DNA of 64,000 nucleotides from Proluteimonas flavola (lineage in GTDB: Bacteria; Pseudomonadota; Gammaproteobacteria; Xanthomonadales; Xanthomonadaceae), in NCBI RefSeq assembly GCF_021191705.1, contig NZ_JAIWPU010000021.1, forward strand, positions 1 through 64,000, in the 5' to 3' direction. The notes below the pieces were generated by a model. That model was not told the origin of the DNA, ran no database searches, and worked only from the letters and a program-made list of their open reading frames with translations. The position numbers and the translations under genes were made by a program. Below are positions 16,720 to 25,497 of this stretch, one piece after another (positions within the stretch are counted from its first letter, which is position 1; every line of letters starts with the position of its first letter).

Positions 16720-18747
16720 ATGCCGCGCCCCGTGCTGACGATCCTAACCCTGTTTCTCGCCTGTGTGCCGATCGCGGTGCAGGCGCAGTCGATGCAGGCC
16801 CGGATCTCGAAGGCCGAAGCGGCCGGCGCGACCCTGCGTGATGTGCGCCTGACGCTGGACTGGCCGGCCGAGGCCCCGGATGGCCAACTGCGGGTGCGCG
16901 CCGCCGAGATCGACGCCGGCGCGTTGGGCTGGCGCTTCGAGGCGGTCGACTGGCGCTGCCCGCTGCGCCGCGAAACCATAGGAGACGCCACCCGCTGGCG
17001 CTGCGACGGCCCGCTGCGCGGCGGGCAGGGCGCGCCGTTGCAACTGTCGCTGGTGCTGGATGCGGCGACCACGACGGCCGAACTGTCCGGCGGCGGCGCG
17101 CATGTCGGCCTGTCGCGCAACGCAGCCTCCCCCGACGCCACCCGGATCGACCTGCGGCGCGTGCCGGCCGCCTGGGTCGAGGCGCTGGTGCGCGCGGGCT
17201 GGACGTCGGCGCGGCTGAGCGGCGGCACAGTGGACGGTGCGGTGCGGATCGCAACGCCTGGCGGTCGGCCGATGCGCGTGGACGCGGATCTGGAGATCGC
17301 CGGTCTGGCCCTGGAAACCGAGGACGGCAGCATCGCCGCCGGCGATGTCGATGGAGACCTCAAGGTGCGCCTGAGCTTGCCGGACGACGCGTTGGATGCG
17401 CGCGTCGAAGGCGATCTGCGCGGCGGCGAACTGTTGTTCGGCAACGCCTACGTGTCGTTGCCGGAGACGCCGGTCGGTATCGGCGTGGACATGAGCCGTG
17501 TCGGCGACGGCGACTGGGCGCTGCCGCGGCTGCAGTGGCGCGATGGCGATACCCTGCACGTCGACGGCAATGCGCGCCTGACGCCGGACTTCGGCATCGG
17601 CGCGCTCGCGCTCACGATGGCCAGCGATGACGCCTCGGCGCTGCCCGAGCGCTATCTCTCGGGCTGGCTGGGTCTGGCGGGCGTACCGGGACTGTCGCTG
17701 TCGGGTGGCTTGCGCGCCGGCCTGGCACTCGACGGCGCGACGTTGCGCCGCGTCGACATCGCGTTGAGCGGGCTCGATATCGGCGATGCCGGTGGTCGCT
17801 TCCGCCTCGACAGGCTCGACGGCACGGTACGTTATTCGGCCTCCTCGCCGGCACGCAGCGCCTTCGCCTGGCACGGTGGGGCGCTCTATGGCATGCCCTT
17901 CGACGCGGCGGCCTGGAGCCTGGAGAGCGGCGCGGGCATGTTGCGCCTGCGCGAGCCGGTCGCGTTCTCGTTTCTCGGTGGCGAGATCGGTTTCGAATCG
18001 CTGCAGCTGCAGCCGCCCGCGGGCGGCACCGGGCTGCGCATGCGGACCGGACTGCGACTCGACGCGCTCGATATCGGCGTACTCGCGAAGTCGCTCGACT
18101 GGCCTGCGTTCGAGGGCTCGCTGAGCGGCGTCATTCCCACCGTGCGCTATGCCGACAACCGCATCGACTTCGATGGCGGACTGTCGATGACCCTGTTCGA
18201 CGGCCGCGTCGACGTGTCGTCGCTGGCGATCGAACGGCCGTTCGGCGTGCTGCCGACGGTGACCGGCGACCTCGCGCTCTCGGCGCTCGACCTGCATGCG
18301 CTGACCGGCGTGTTCGGCTTCGGCAGCATCGAAGGACGTCTGCATGGACGCATCGACGGACTGCGACTGGTCGACTGGAACGCGACCGCATTCGATGCGG
18401 AACTGCGCACGGCGGCTGCACCGGGCGTGCGCCAGCGCATCAGCCAGCGCGCGGTGCAGGACATCTCCAGCGTCGGCGACGCCTCGTTCGTGACCACATT
18501 GCAGGGCAGGGCGATCGCGTTGTTCGACGACTTCGGCTATCGCGGCATCGGCATCTCCTGCCGGTTGCGCAACCAGGTCTGCCGCATGGGCGGCCTGCGT
18601 TCAGAAGGCAACGCCTTTACTATTGTCGAAGGTGCCGGCCTGCCGCGGCTGGATGTCGTGGGCTTCAATCGTGACGTCGACTGGCCGGTGCTGGTCGAGC
18701 GCCTCGCGGCCGCTGCAGGTGGCGATGTTGCGCCGGTCATCGACTGA
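16720..18747 (+). CDS. YdbH-like AsmA-superfamily envelope protein
   Basis: A 675-residue secreted protein with an N-terminal signal sequence (LTILTLFLACVPIAVQAQS) and long repetitive beta-strand segments. The C-terminus has the YdbH-like features RISQRAVQDISSVG, SCRLRNQVCRMGG and GLPRLDVVGFNRDVDWP. In E. coli, YdbH, TamB and YhdP form large bridges that carry phospholipids between the membranes. A YdbL-like lipoprotein gene follows after 33 bases, mirroring the E. coli ydbH-ynbE-ydbL operon. Family placement is from motif reading; E. coli YdbH is longer (about 880 residues) and this form lacks an obvious N-terminal anchor. Confidence 0.7.
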   Translation: MPRPVLTILTLFLACVPIAVQAQSMQARISKAEAAGATLRDVRLTLDWPAEAPDGQLRVRAAEIDAGALGWRFEAVDWRCPLRRETIGDATRWRCDGPLRGGQGAPLQLSLVLDAATTTAELSGGGAHVGLSRNAASPDATRIDLRRVPAAWVEALVRAGWTSARLSGGTVDGAVRIATPGGRPMRVDADLEIAGLALETEDGSIAAGDVDGDLKVRLSLPDDALDARVEGDLRGGELLFGNAYVSLPETPVGIGVDMSRVGDGDWALPRLQWRDGDTLHVDGNARLTPDFGIGALALTMASDDASALPERYLSGWLGLAGVPGLSLSGGLRAGLALDGATLRRVDIALSGLDIGDAGGRFRLDRLDGTVRYSASSPARSAFAWHGGALYGMPFDAAAWSLESGAGMLRLREPVAFSFLGGEIGFESLQLQPPAGGTGLRMRTGLRLDALDIGVLAKSLDWPAFEGSLSGVIPTVRYADNRIDFDGGLSMTLFDGRVDVSSLAIERPFGVLPTVTGDLALSALDLHALTGVFGFGSIEGRLHGRIDGLRLVDWNATAFDAELRTAAAPGVRQRISQRAVQDISSVGDASFVTTLQGRAIALFDDFGYRGIGISCRLRNQVCRMGGLRSEGNAFTIVEGAGLPRLDVVGFNRDVDWPVLVERLAAAAGGDVAPVID

Positions 18748-18780
18748 CCGGCGCCTGGATTTTCTGACAGGAGAGTGTCG

Positions 18781-19380
18781 ATGGCGCGTTGGATGGGTGT
18801 GCCGGCTGTGGCCGCGCTGGCGTTGACCGCCTGCGTGACGATCAATGTCTATTTCCCCGCTGCCGAAGCCAAGGAAGCGGCGCGCGAGTTCGTCGAGAAC
18901 GTCATCGGCGAGCAGGCGCCGGCCAGTGACACGCCACCCGCAACCGTGCCCGGCGGCGGTATGGCGCAGACTTCGACGCGTTTCGATCCCTGGATGCTGA
19001 TCGGCATCGGCAGCGCGCAGGCGCAGACGCCCGACATCAGCATCCGCACGCCCGCGATCCAGGCGATCCAGGCGCGCATGGAGCAGCGCTTCAACGGCAC
19101 GCTGCGCCCGCATTTCGATTCCGGCGCGCTGGGCTTCGGCGGCAACGGCATGATCGTCGTGCGCGACGCCTCGCAGTTGCCGATCAAGGACCGCGTCTCG
19201 GTGAATTCGGCCGTCGCCGACGACAACCGCGACCGCCAGGCCGTGTACCGCGAGATCGCGGTCGCAAACGGGCACCCGGAGTGGGAATCGCAGATCCGCG
19301 ACGTGTTCGCGCGCCAGTGGATTTCGAGCGCGCGGGCCGGGTGGTGGTACCAGCAGGGTGGGAGCTGGACGCAGAAGTAA
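18781..19380 (+). CDS. DUF1318/YdbL-like lipoprotein
   Basis: A 199-residue protein with a lipoprotein signal (ALALTAC, cysteine near residue 19) followed directly by VTINVYFPAAEAKEAAREFVENVI, the family's start. Its C-terminal half (DRVSVNSAVADDNRDRQAVYREIA) is the DUF1318/YdbL fold. The ATG at 18781 has a good ribosome site (AGGAGAG) six bases before it. In E. coli the small lipoprotein YnbE and periplasmic YdbL are separate; here one polypeptide has a lipid anchor and a YdbL domain. It probably works with the preceding YdbH-like protein. Confidence 0.75.
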   Translation: MARWMGVPAVAALALTACVTINVYFPAAEAKEAAREFVENVIGEQAPASDTPPATVPGGGMAQTSTRFDPWMLIGIGSAQAQTPDISIRTPAIQAIQARMEQRFNGTLRPHFDSGALGFGGNGMIVVRDASQLPIKDRVSVNSAVADDNRDRQAVYREIAVANGHPEWESQIRDVFARQWISSARAGWWYQQGGSWTQK

Positions 19381-19477
19381 TCCTCGGCAGCGGACTCGCG
19401 CGGAGGGACGTATATCGAAGCTGCACGGGATCGCTTCTGCGACAATACGCGGCCCTTTTGCCCGCAGCCTTCGCCAC

Positions 19478-20815
19478 GTGGCCCGTAAACGTCTCGACCA
19501 GACCCCTTTCGAGGTCGATGTCCTCAATCTCACCCATGACGGCCGTGGCGTCGCGCGACTGCCGGATGGCAAGGCGCTGTTCGTCACCGGCGCGCTGCCG
19601 GGCGAGCAGGTCGTCGCCCAGCGCTTCGCGCGTTCGCGCAGTTTCGACGAGGCGGTGACGCTCGAAGTCCTGCGCGCTTCCGGACATCGCATCACCCCGC
19701 GCTGCCCGCATTTCGGCACCTGCGGCGGCTGCGTGCTGCAGCATCTCGATGCCGAGCAGCAGATCATCGCCAAGGACCGCGTGCTGCGCGAGAACTTCGA
19801 GCGCATCGGCCACGTCACGCCGAAGCGCTGGATGGCGCCGATGGTCGATCGCGCCTGGGGCTATCGCCGCAAGGGCCGGTTCTCGGTGAAACGCGTGGAG
19901 AAGAAGGAGAAGACGCTGGTGGGTTTCCGCGAGCGCGATCCGCGCTTCGTCGCCGAGCTGCGGGAATGCCACACGGTGATCGCGCCGATCGCCGCGATCA
20001 TTCCCGCATTGTCGCAGCTCATCGACGGCATGCAGGCGCGCAGCACGATCCCGCAGATCGAATTCATCGCCGGCGATCCGCGTCCCGAGTTCGACGGCAT
20101 CGCGCTGGTGTTCCGCCATCTGCAGCCGCTGATCGAATCCGATACGGCCGCGCTGCTGGCGTTCGGCCGGCAGCACCGCATGGCGATCTTCCTGCAGCCC
20201 GGCGGCAACGACAGCGTGCATGCGCTGTGGCCGGAAGCGCCGGCGCTGTCGTTCCGGCTCGAGGACTGGAACATCGAACTGAAGTTCCGGCCGCTGGATT
20301 TCATCCAGGTCAATGCCGGGCTCAACCGCACGATGATCGCGCGCACGCTGGACCTGCTCGACGTGCAGCCCGGGGACCGCGTGCTCGATCTGTTCTGCGG
20401 CCTGGGCAACTTCACCCTGCCGCTGGCGCGCCGCGTGCGCGAGGTGGTCGGCGTGGAAGGCGAGGCCGGGCTGGTGGCGCGGGCGAAGGAGAACGCGGCG
20501 CACAACGGACTGGCGAACGCGCAGTTCCATGCCGCCGATCTCACCCAGGACCAGCGCAGCGCGTCTTGGATGCGCCAGGGATTCGACAAGCTGCTGCTCG
20601 ATCCGCCACGTTCGGGCGCGATCGACGTGCTGCGGCAGTTGCCGCTGGAACGCTTCAAGCGCATCGTCTACGTCAGCTGCCATCCGGCGTCGCTGGCGCG
20701 CGACGCGGGCTATCTGGTCAACGAGCGCGGCTGGACACTGGCGGACGCCGGGGTCATGGACATGTTCCCGCAGACCGCGCACGTTGAGTCCATCGCCCTG
20801 TTCGAGAAACGCTGA
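19478..20815 (+). CDS. rlmD: 23S rRNA (uracil-1939-C5)-methyltransferase RlmD
   Basis: The 445-residue enzyme methylates U1939 of 23S rRNA. It has an N-terminal TRAM domain, the Fe-S cysteine cluster CPHFGTCGGC, the SAM motif DLFCGLGNFTLPLA, LLLDPPRSG and the catalytic-Cys motif YVSCHPASLARD. The start is taken as GTG at 19478 (MARKRLDQTPF); the frame is open back to 19358, but the extra 40 residues do not resemble the family. It is followed by a CYTH gene after 7 bases. Confidence 0.94.
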   Translation: MARKRLDQTPFEVDVLNLTHDGRGVARLPDGKALFVTGALPGEQVVAQRFARSRSFDEAVTLEVLRASGHRITPRCPHFGTCGGCVLQHLDAEQQIIAKDRVLRENFERIGHVTPKRWMAPMVDRAWGYRRKGRFSVKRVEKKEKTLVGFRERDPRFVAELRECHTVIAPIAAIIPALSQLIDGMQARSTIPQIEFIAGDPRPEFDGIALVFRHLQPLIESDTAALLAFGRQHRMAIFLQPGGNDSVHALWPEAPALSFRLEDWNIELKFRPLDFIQVNAGLNRTMIARTLDLLDVQPGDRVLDLFCGLGNFTLPLARRVREVVGVEGEAGLVARAKENAAHNGLANAQFHAADLTQDQRSASWMRQGFDKLLLDPPRSGAIDVLRQLPLERFKRIVYVSCHPASLARDAGYLVNERGWTLADAGVMDMFPQTAHVESIALFEKR

Positions 20816-20822
20816 GGATCCC

Positions 20823-21326
20823 ATGGGCATCGAGATCGAACGCAAGTTCCTCGTCGCATCCGATGCCTGGCGCGTGGCCGCGCACGCGGTCGTGCCGATG
20901 GCGCAGGGCTATCTCAACGATGCCGCGTCGATCGCCAGCGGCGCGCAGAACGCGTCGGTACGCGTGCGCATCGAGGGCGATGTCGCGTTCCTCAACATCA
21001 AGTCGCGCGAGTCCGGCACCACGCGCCAGGAATTCGAACTGCCGCTGCCGGTCGACGATGCGCAGGCGCTGCTGAAGCTGTGTGTCGGTGGCCTGGTCGA
21101 GAAGCGCCGGCACCTGGTGCGCCACGGCGCGCACCTGTGGGAAGTCGACGAGTTCCTCGGCGACAACGCCGGGCTCGTGGTCGCCGAGATCGAACTGGAC
21201 GATGCCGACGAAGTCTTCGCGCGCCCCGACTGGCTCGGCGCCGAAGTCACCGAGCACCAGCGCTACTTCAATCTCGCGCTCGCGGCGCGGCCGTTCTCGC
21301 GCTGGGACGCTGCGGAACGCGGCTGA
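20823..21326 (+). CDS. CYTH domain protein (triphosphate tunnel enzyme)
   Basis: A 167-residue single CYTH domain with the defining ExExK start (Glu4, Glu6, Lys8 in GIEIERKFLV), followed by alternating charged strands that build the tunnel (VRVRIEG, LNIKSRESG, KRRHLV, WEVDEFLG, AEIELDD). Members of this YgiF/NeuTTM-like family hydrolyse inorganic triphosphate or thiamine triphosphate with a divalent metal. The exact substrate cannot be read. It starts 7 bases after rlmD and probably shares its transcript. Confidence 0.88.
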   Translation: MGIEIERKFLVASDAWRVAAHAVVPMAQGYLNDAASIASGAQNASVRVRIEGDVAFLNIKSRESGTTRQEFELPLPVDDAQALLKLCVGGLVEKRRHLVRHGAHLWEVDEFLGDNAGLVVAEIELDDADEVFARPDWLGAEVTEHQRYFNLALAARPFSRWDAAERG

Positions 21327-21363
21327 GGTCTTCCCCCGCACGCATCGGGTGCATGCTTCGCGC

Positions 21364-22047
21364 ATGAGAATCGACATCTGGTCCGATGTGGTCTGCCCCT
21401 GGTGCTGGATCGGCAAGCGCCGCCTGCAGGCCGGTATCGCGCTGCTCGGCGACGACGCGCCGGCGTTCGAGATCCACTGGCATCCCTACCAGCTCGATCC
21501 AGAGGCCGGCACCACGCCGGTGCCGCTGCGCGAGGCATATGCGAAGAAGTTTGGTGGCGCCGAGCGCACCGCGCAGATGCTCGCGCAGACGCAGGCGACC
21601 GCACGCGCCGAGGGACTGCCCTTCGATTTCGATCGCGACCAGGTGCGGGTCACGACACTGCCCGCGCATCGCCTGCTGATGCTGGCCGCGCGCGAAGGCG
21701 ATGCGGATGCAGTGGGTGAAGCGCTGTTCCACGCGCATTTCGCGCAAGGCCGCAATCTCGCCGATCCGGATGTGCTCCTCGCCGCGGGCGCGGCCGGCGG
21801 TCTGGATGCCACGCGCATCCGCGCGATGCTCGACAGCAATGAGTTCGATGCCGAGGTCCGTGCCGCCATCGCGCAGGCGCAGGCGATGGGCATCCGCGCG
21901 GTGCCGACCTTCGTCATCGACGGACGCCTGGCGGTGCAGGGCGCGCAGCCGCCCGAAGCGATGGCCGATGCCTTGCGTCAGGCGCTCGGCAGTGCTGCGC
22001 CGGTGGCTGCATCCGCGCCTGCGTGCGGTGCATCGGGCTGCGACTGA
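21364..22047 (+). CDS. DsbA-family oxidoreductase (FrnE-like)
   Basis: A 227-residue cytoplasmic thioredoxin-fold protein, with active site CPWC at residues 11-14 directly after the first strand (MRIDIWSDVVCPWCW), a helical insert and the cis-Pro motif GIRAVPTFVIDG. There is no signal peptide, which separates it from true periplasmic DsbA. FrnE-type proteins act as disulfide oxidoreductases, and some help against oxidative stress. Three cysteines occur at the C-terminus (ACGASGC), possibly a metal or redox tail. Confidence 0.88.
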   Translation: MRIDIWSDVVCPWCWIGKRRLQAGIALLGDDAPAFEIHWHPYQLDPEAGTTPVPLREAYAKKFGGAERTAQMLAQTQATARAEGLPFDFDRDQVRVTTLPAHRLLMLAAREGDADAVGEALFHAHFAQGRNLADPDVLLAAGAAGGLDATRIRAMLDSNEFDAEVRAAIAQAQAMGIRAVPTFVIDGRLAVQGAQPPEAMADALRQALGSAAPVAASAPACGASGCD

Positions 22048-22135
22048 ACACGCCGCGCCGCCTGACGGCACGCGCGTCCGCATCTGCGACAATGCCCGTC
22101 CGCGCCATGGGGCGCGTTCGATGGAGAGCTCCGCA

Positions 22136-23122
22136 ATGCTCGTGATCGGCGTCGCCGGTACCGAACTCACCGCGCAGGAGCGCGACTGGCTGCAGCACGA
22201 TGCCTGCGCCGGCGTGATCCTGTTCAAGCGCAACTTCGCCTCGCGCGCGCAGATCGCCGAGCTGTCGGCCGCGATCCGCGACGCCGCGCCGCGTCCGCAG
22301 CTGGTCTGCGTGGACCAGGAAGGCGGCCGCGTGCAGCGTTTCCAGGACGGCTATTCCGAGCTGCCCTCGCTGGCTGGTTTCGGCGCGCAGTATCTTGCCG
22401 ATCCCGACGCCGCGATGGAGGCCTCGCGCGCGCATGCACGGCTGATGGCGCAGGAAGTGCGGGCCAGCGGCGTCGATCTGAGCTTCGCGCCGGTGGTCGA
22501 TGTCGGCCACGGCAATCTCGCGATCGGCGATCGCGCGTTCTCCGAAGATCCGCAGATCGTCGCCGCGCTGACGCGCGCCTACGTCGAAGGCATGCACGAG
22601 GCCGGCATGGCCGCGACGCTCAAGCATTTCCCGGGGCACGGTTCGGTGCGCGAGGACACGCATTTCGACGACGCGGTCGACCACCGCAGTCTCGACGCCA
22701 TCCGCGCGCACGATCTGGTGCCGTTCGTCGCCGGCATCGATGCCGGCGCCGATGCGGTGATGCTCGCGCACGTGGTCTACCCGCAGGTCGCACCGGAACC
22801 GGCCGGCTATTCGCCGCTGTGGATCAATACGATCCTGCGCGAGCAGATGGGCTTCCGCGGCGTCGTGTTCTCCGACGACATCGGCATGGCCGCGGCGTTC
22901 TCCGCCGGCGGCATCAAGGCGCGGGTCGACGCGCATCTCGACGCCGGTTGCGACGTCGTCCTCGTCTGCCATCCCGAACTGGTCGCCGAATCGCTGGCCG
23001 CGGTCGAAGGCCGCACCCTCAACACCATGGCGCTGACCGGCCTGGTCGGACGCGGTCCGCTCGGCTGGGACGGCGCGCTCGCCGGTGACGCGTCCAACCC
23101 CCGCACCGGAGACATCGCATGA
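22136..23122 (+). CDS. nagZ: Beta-N-acetylhexosaminidase NagZ
   Basis: The 328-residue GH3 cytoplasmic enzyme removes GlcNAc from 1,6-anhydro-muropeptides in cell-wall recycling. It has GVILFKRNF, CVDQEGGRVQRF and the signature KHFPGHGSVREDTHFD with the catalytic His, and the nucleophile Asp in VVFSDDIGMAA. The ATG at 22136 has a GGAGAG ribosome site seven bases upstream; an ATG at 22121 lies in frame but would overlap that site. Its end overlaps hpt (ATGA). In Pseudomonas nagZ is likewise next to the methylthioinosine phosphorylase gene. Confidence 0.95.
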   Translation: MLVIGVAGTELTAQERDWLQHDACAGVILFKRNFASRAQIAELSAAIRDAAPRPQLVCVDQEGGRVQRFQDGYSELPSLAGFGAQYLADPDAAMEASRAHARLMAQEVRASGVDLSFAPVVDVGHGNLAIGDRAFSEDPQIVAALTRAYVEGMHEAGMAATLKHFPGHGSVREDTHFDDAVDHRSLDAIRAHDLVPFVAGIDAGADAVMLAHVVYPQVAPEPAGYSPLWINTILREQMGFRGVVFSDDIGMAAAFSAGGIKARVDAHLDAGCDVVLVCHPELVAESLAAVEGRTLNTMALTGLVGRGPLGWDGALAGDASNPRTGDIA

Positions 23123-23679
23123 ACGTTCCACGCCTCGACGACGTGCTCGACACCGCCGACCTGCTGTTCGACCGCGACGCGCTCGAGGACGCCATCGAAT
23201 CGATGGCCGAGGAGATCGCCGACGAATACGGCGACGACGAGGTGCCGCCGGTCTACATCACGATCATGCACGGCGGCATGCCGTTCGCTGCGCAGCTCGC
23301 ATTCGCCATCGGCGAGAACGAGGTCGACCTCGAGTTCGACTATCTGCACGCCACCCGCTACCGCGGCAACACCACCGGTTCGGGTCTCGCCTGGCTGCAT
23401 CGCCCCGCGACCCCGCTGCAGGGCCGCCGCGTGCTGCTGGTCGACGACATCCTCGATGAAGGCCATACCCTCAAGGCCGTGCGCCAGTGGGTCGAAGACC
23501 AAGGCGCGACCGACGTCCGCGTCGCCGTGCTCGCGGTCAAGGTCCACGACCGCGGCGTGGACGATGTCGAAGCCGATTACATCGGCGTCGAAGTGCCGGA
23601 CCGGTATGTGTTCGGCTACGGCATGGATTTCCACGAGCAGGGACGGAATCTGCCCGGGATCTACGCGCTGGCGGAGTGA
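23119..23679 (+). CDS. hpt: Hypoxanthine-guanine phosphoribosyltransferase
   Basis: The 186-residue enzyme converts hypoxanthine or guanine with PRPP to IMP or GMP. The PRPP loop is VLLVDDILDEGHTLKAV (near residues 109-125), and PVYITIMHGGMPFA is the pyrophosphate loop. It starts inside the nagZ stop (ATGA). The following gene makes hypoxanthine from methylthioinosine, so the two form a salvage pair. Confidence 0.92.
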   Translation: MNVPRLDDVLDTADLLFDRDALEDAIESMAEEIADEYGDDEVPPVYITIMHGGMPFAAQLAFAIGENEVDLEFDYLHATRYRGNTTGSGLAWLHRPATPLQGRRVLLVDDILDEGHTLKAVRQWVEDQGATDVRVAVLAVKVHDRGVDDVEADYIGVEVPDRYVFGYGMDFHEQGRNLPGIYALAE

Positions 23680-23906
23680 TTCTGTTCCTGGTTTTGCCTT
23701 CCGTGACGCTGTGACAAATCGACGGACCCGTAGGGGCGGCGGGCATCCATGGGCGGCGCCCTTCGGGTCTCCTGACTGTTGCGGCGTCACGCAGGGCAGA
23801 AGCAGCTGCGAGTCGCTCGAACTGCTCTAACCGACGCCCCTGCTGCCGTTTCAAGGCCTGTCATCGGACAATAGCGACCCGCCTCCGCCCAATCGCGAGA
23901 ACCCCC

Positions 23907-24662
23907 ATGCACCTCGACATCGATCTCGCCGTCATCGGCGGCACCGGCCTCTATCAGCTGGCCGACCTGCAGGACGTGGAACCGCATCAGCCGGTCACGC
24001 GCTATGGCGCACTGTCGGGGCCGGTGCGGGTCGGCACGCTCGATGGCAAGCGCGTCGCGTTTCTTGCGCGGCATGGGGAGGGGCATTCGGTGCCGCCGCA
24101 CCGGGTGAACTACCGGGCCAATCTCTCCGCGTTGCAGGCGCTGGGCGCGACACGGGTGCTGGCGCTCAATACCGTCGGTGGCATCACCGAGCGCTTCGGG
24201 CCACGCGTGCTGGCGTGTCCGGACCAGTTGATCGACTACACCTGGGGCCGGGTGTCGACCTACTGCGAAGAAGAGGGCGCAGAGGTCCTGCATGTCGACT
24301 TCGGCGATCCCTATACGCCGACGCTGCGCAGGCGCGTGCTCGACGCGGCGGCGGCTGCGGGCGTGGCGCTGGTCGATGGCGGCTGCTACGGCGCGACGCA
24401 GGGGCCGCGGCTGGAAACCCGGGCCGAGATCGTGCGCATGCGCCGCGACGGCTGCGATCTGGTCGGCATGACCGGCATGCCGGAAGCGGGCCTCGCGCGC
24501 GAGCTGGGGCTCGACTACGCGTGCCTGGCGATCGTCGCCAACTGGGCGGCCGGCGCGGGCCCGCAGGTCGACGAGGTGATCACGTTCGAGGACGTGCTCG
24601 ACAACGTCGCAGCCGCTTCTTCGGGCATTCCGTCGCTGTTGCGGGCATTGCTCGCAGGGTGA
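23907..24662 (+). CDS. S-methyl-5'-thioinosine phosphorylase
   Basis: A 251-residue member of the PNP/MTAP family. It has IGGTGLY at the phosphate loop, LARHGEGHSVPPHRVNYRAN and GPRLETRAEI. At the base-binding position it reads IVANWAAG with Asn212, where adenine-specific MTA phosphorylases have Asp; this fits a 6-oxopurine and hence methylthioinosine, as described for Pseudomonas PA3004. The product hypoxanthine would feed Hpt next door. The gene lies 227 bases after hpt; no terminator is seen in that gap. Confidence 0.87.
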   Translation: MHLDIDLAVIGGTGLYQLADLQDVEPHQPVTRYGALSGPVRVGTLDGKRVAFLARHGEGHSVPPHRVNYRANLSALQALGATRVLALNTVGGITERFGPRVLACPDQLIDYTWGRVSTYCEEEGAEVLHVDFGDPYTPTLRRRVLDAAAAAGVALVDGGCYGATQGPRLETRAEIVRMRRDGCDLVGMTGMPEAGLARELGLDYACLAIVANWAAGAGPQVDEVITFEDVLDNVAAASSGIPSLLRALLAG

Positions 24663-24822
24663 TCGCCCAGGCATGCGGGCTGCGTTCTGCCTTGCATGTT
24701 GGGATCCCCGGTGTGGCCCCTCGTGCAACGCCGCGAAGGAATGCGTTTGCCCCCCCGCCGGAGATGGCAACGCGGCCATCGGAGTTGCAGCCTGGGTTCG
24801 GGGGGGCAATGCCAATGCGGCT

Positions 24823-25497
24823 TCAGGCCAGGAGACGGCGAAGCCAGACGAGGAAGTCGTCCTGCATCGCGGGCGGGATTCCATGGTCGCCCGGATACAG
24901 GTGGGTTTCGTGTTCGACGCCCAGTTCGGTCAGCCAGGCGTCGGCGCGGTGTGCCCAGTCGACGGTCAGCTTGGTGTCGTCGCGGCCGTGTCCGATGAAA
25001 CCCCGCACCGCGGCCAGCGCGGCGCGGTCGGCCACCTGGGGCGCGATCTCGGGCAGGATGCGCCCGGACAGGATGGCGAAGCCCTTGACCAGTTCCGGCC
25101 GGGTGAGGCCGATGCTGGCGCTCATGATGCCGCCCTGGCTGAAACCGGCCACCACCGTGTGCGACGGCGCTACCGCGTATTCGGCCTGCAGTTCGGCGAT
25201 CAATGCCGCCAGCTGCTGCCGGCTCCTTTCCGCTGCCGCCAGGTCCGGGCGCGGGCCCTGCGGCCCGAACGAGACCTGGAAGAAGGCGTGCTGGCCCGGC
25301 CCCAGGGTCAAGGGGCCGCGCGCCAGGATGACGCGGGTGTCGTCGGCGAGCGTGGCGCCGAGCGGCGCCAGGTTGGTCTCGTTGCCGCCGACGCCGTGCA
25401 GGAGGACCAGCAGGCGCCTGGCCGGCGCGCTGGAGGCGGTCGTCCGGAACGGCAGCGACAGGTCGGTGCGGAGTGCGGACCAGGCGATGGTGTTCAT
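24823..25497 (-). CDS. Alpha/beta hydrolase, carboxylesterase/phospholipase type
   Basis: A 224-residue serine hydrolase with the nucleophile elbow GFSQGG, the oxyanion motif LLHGVGGNE, and the Asp/His pair around GRDDTKL and PGDHGIP. No signal peptide is present. It is the last gene of the minus-strand operon that starts at 28331, and its ATG overlaps the preceding dioxygenase stop. The substrate is unknown. The 160 bases to its right-hand neighbour mtiP (24663-24822) hold nothing recognised and mark the left edge of the accessory region. Confidence 0.85.
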   Translation of the reverse strand: MNTIAWSALRTDLSLPFRTTASSAPARRLLVLLHGVGGNETNLAPLGATLADDTRVILARGPLTLGPGQHAFFQVSFGPQGPRPDLAAAERSRQQLAALIAELQAEYAVAPSHTVVAGFSQGGIMSASIGLTRPELVKGFAILSGRILPEIAPQVADRAALAAVRGFIGHGRDDTKLTVDWAHRADAWLTELGVEHETHLYPGDHGIPPAMQDDFLVWLRRLLA

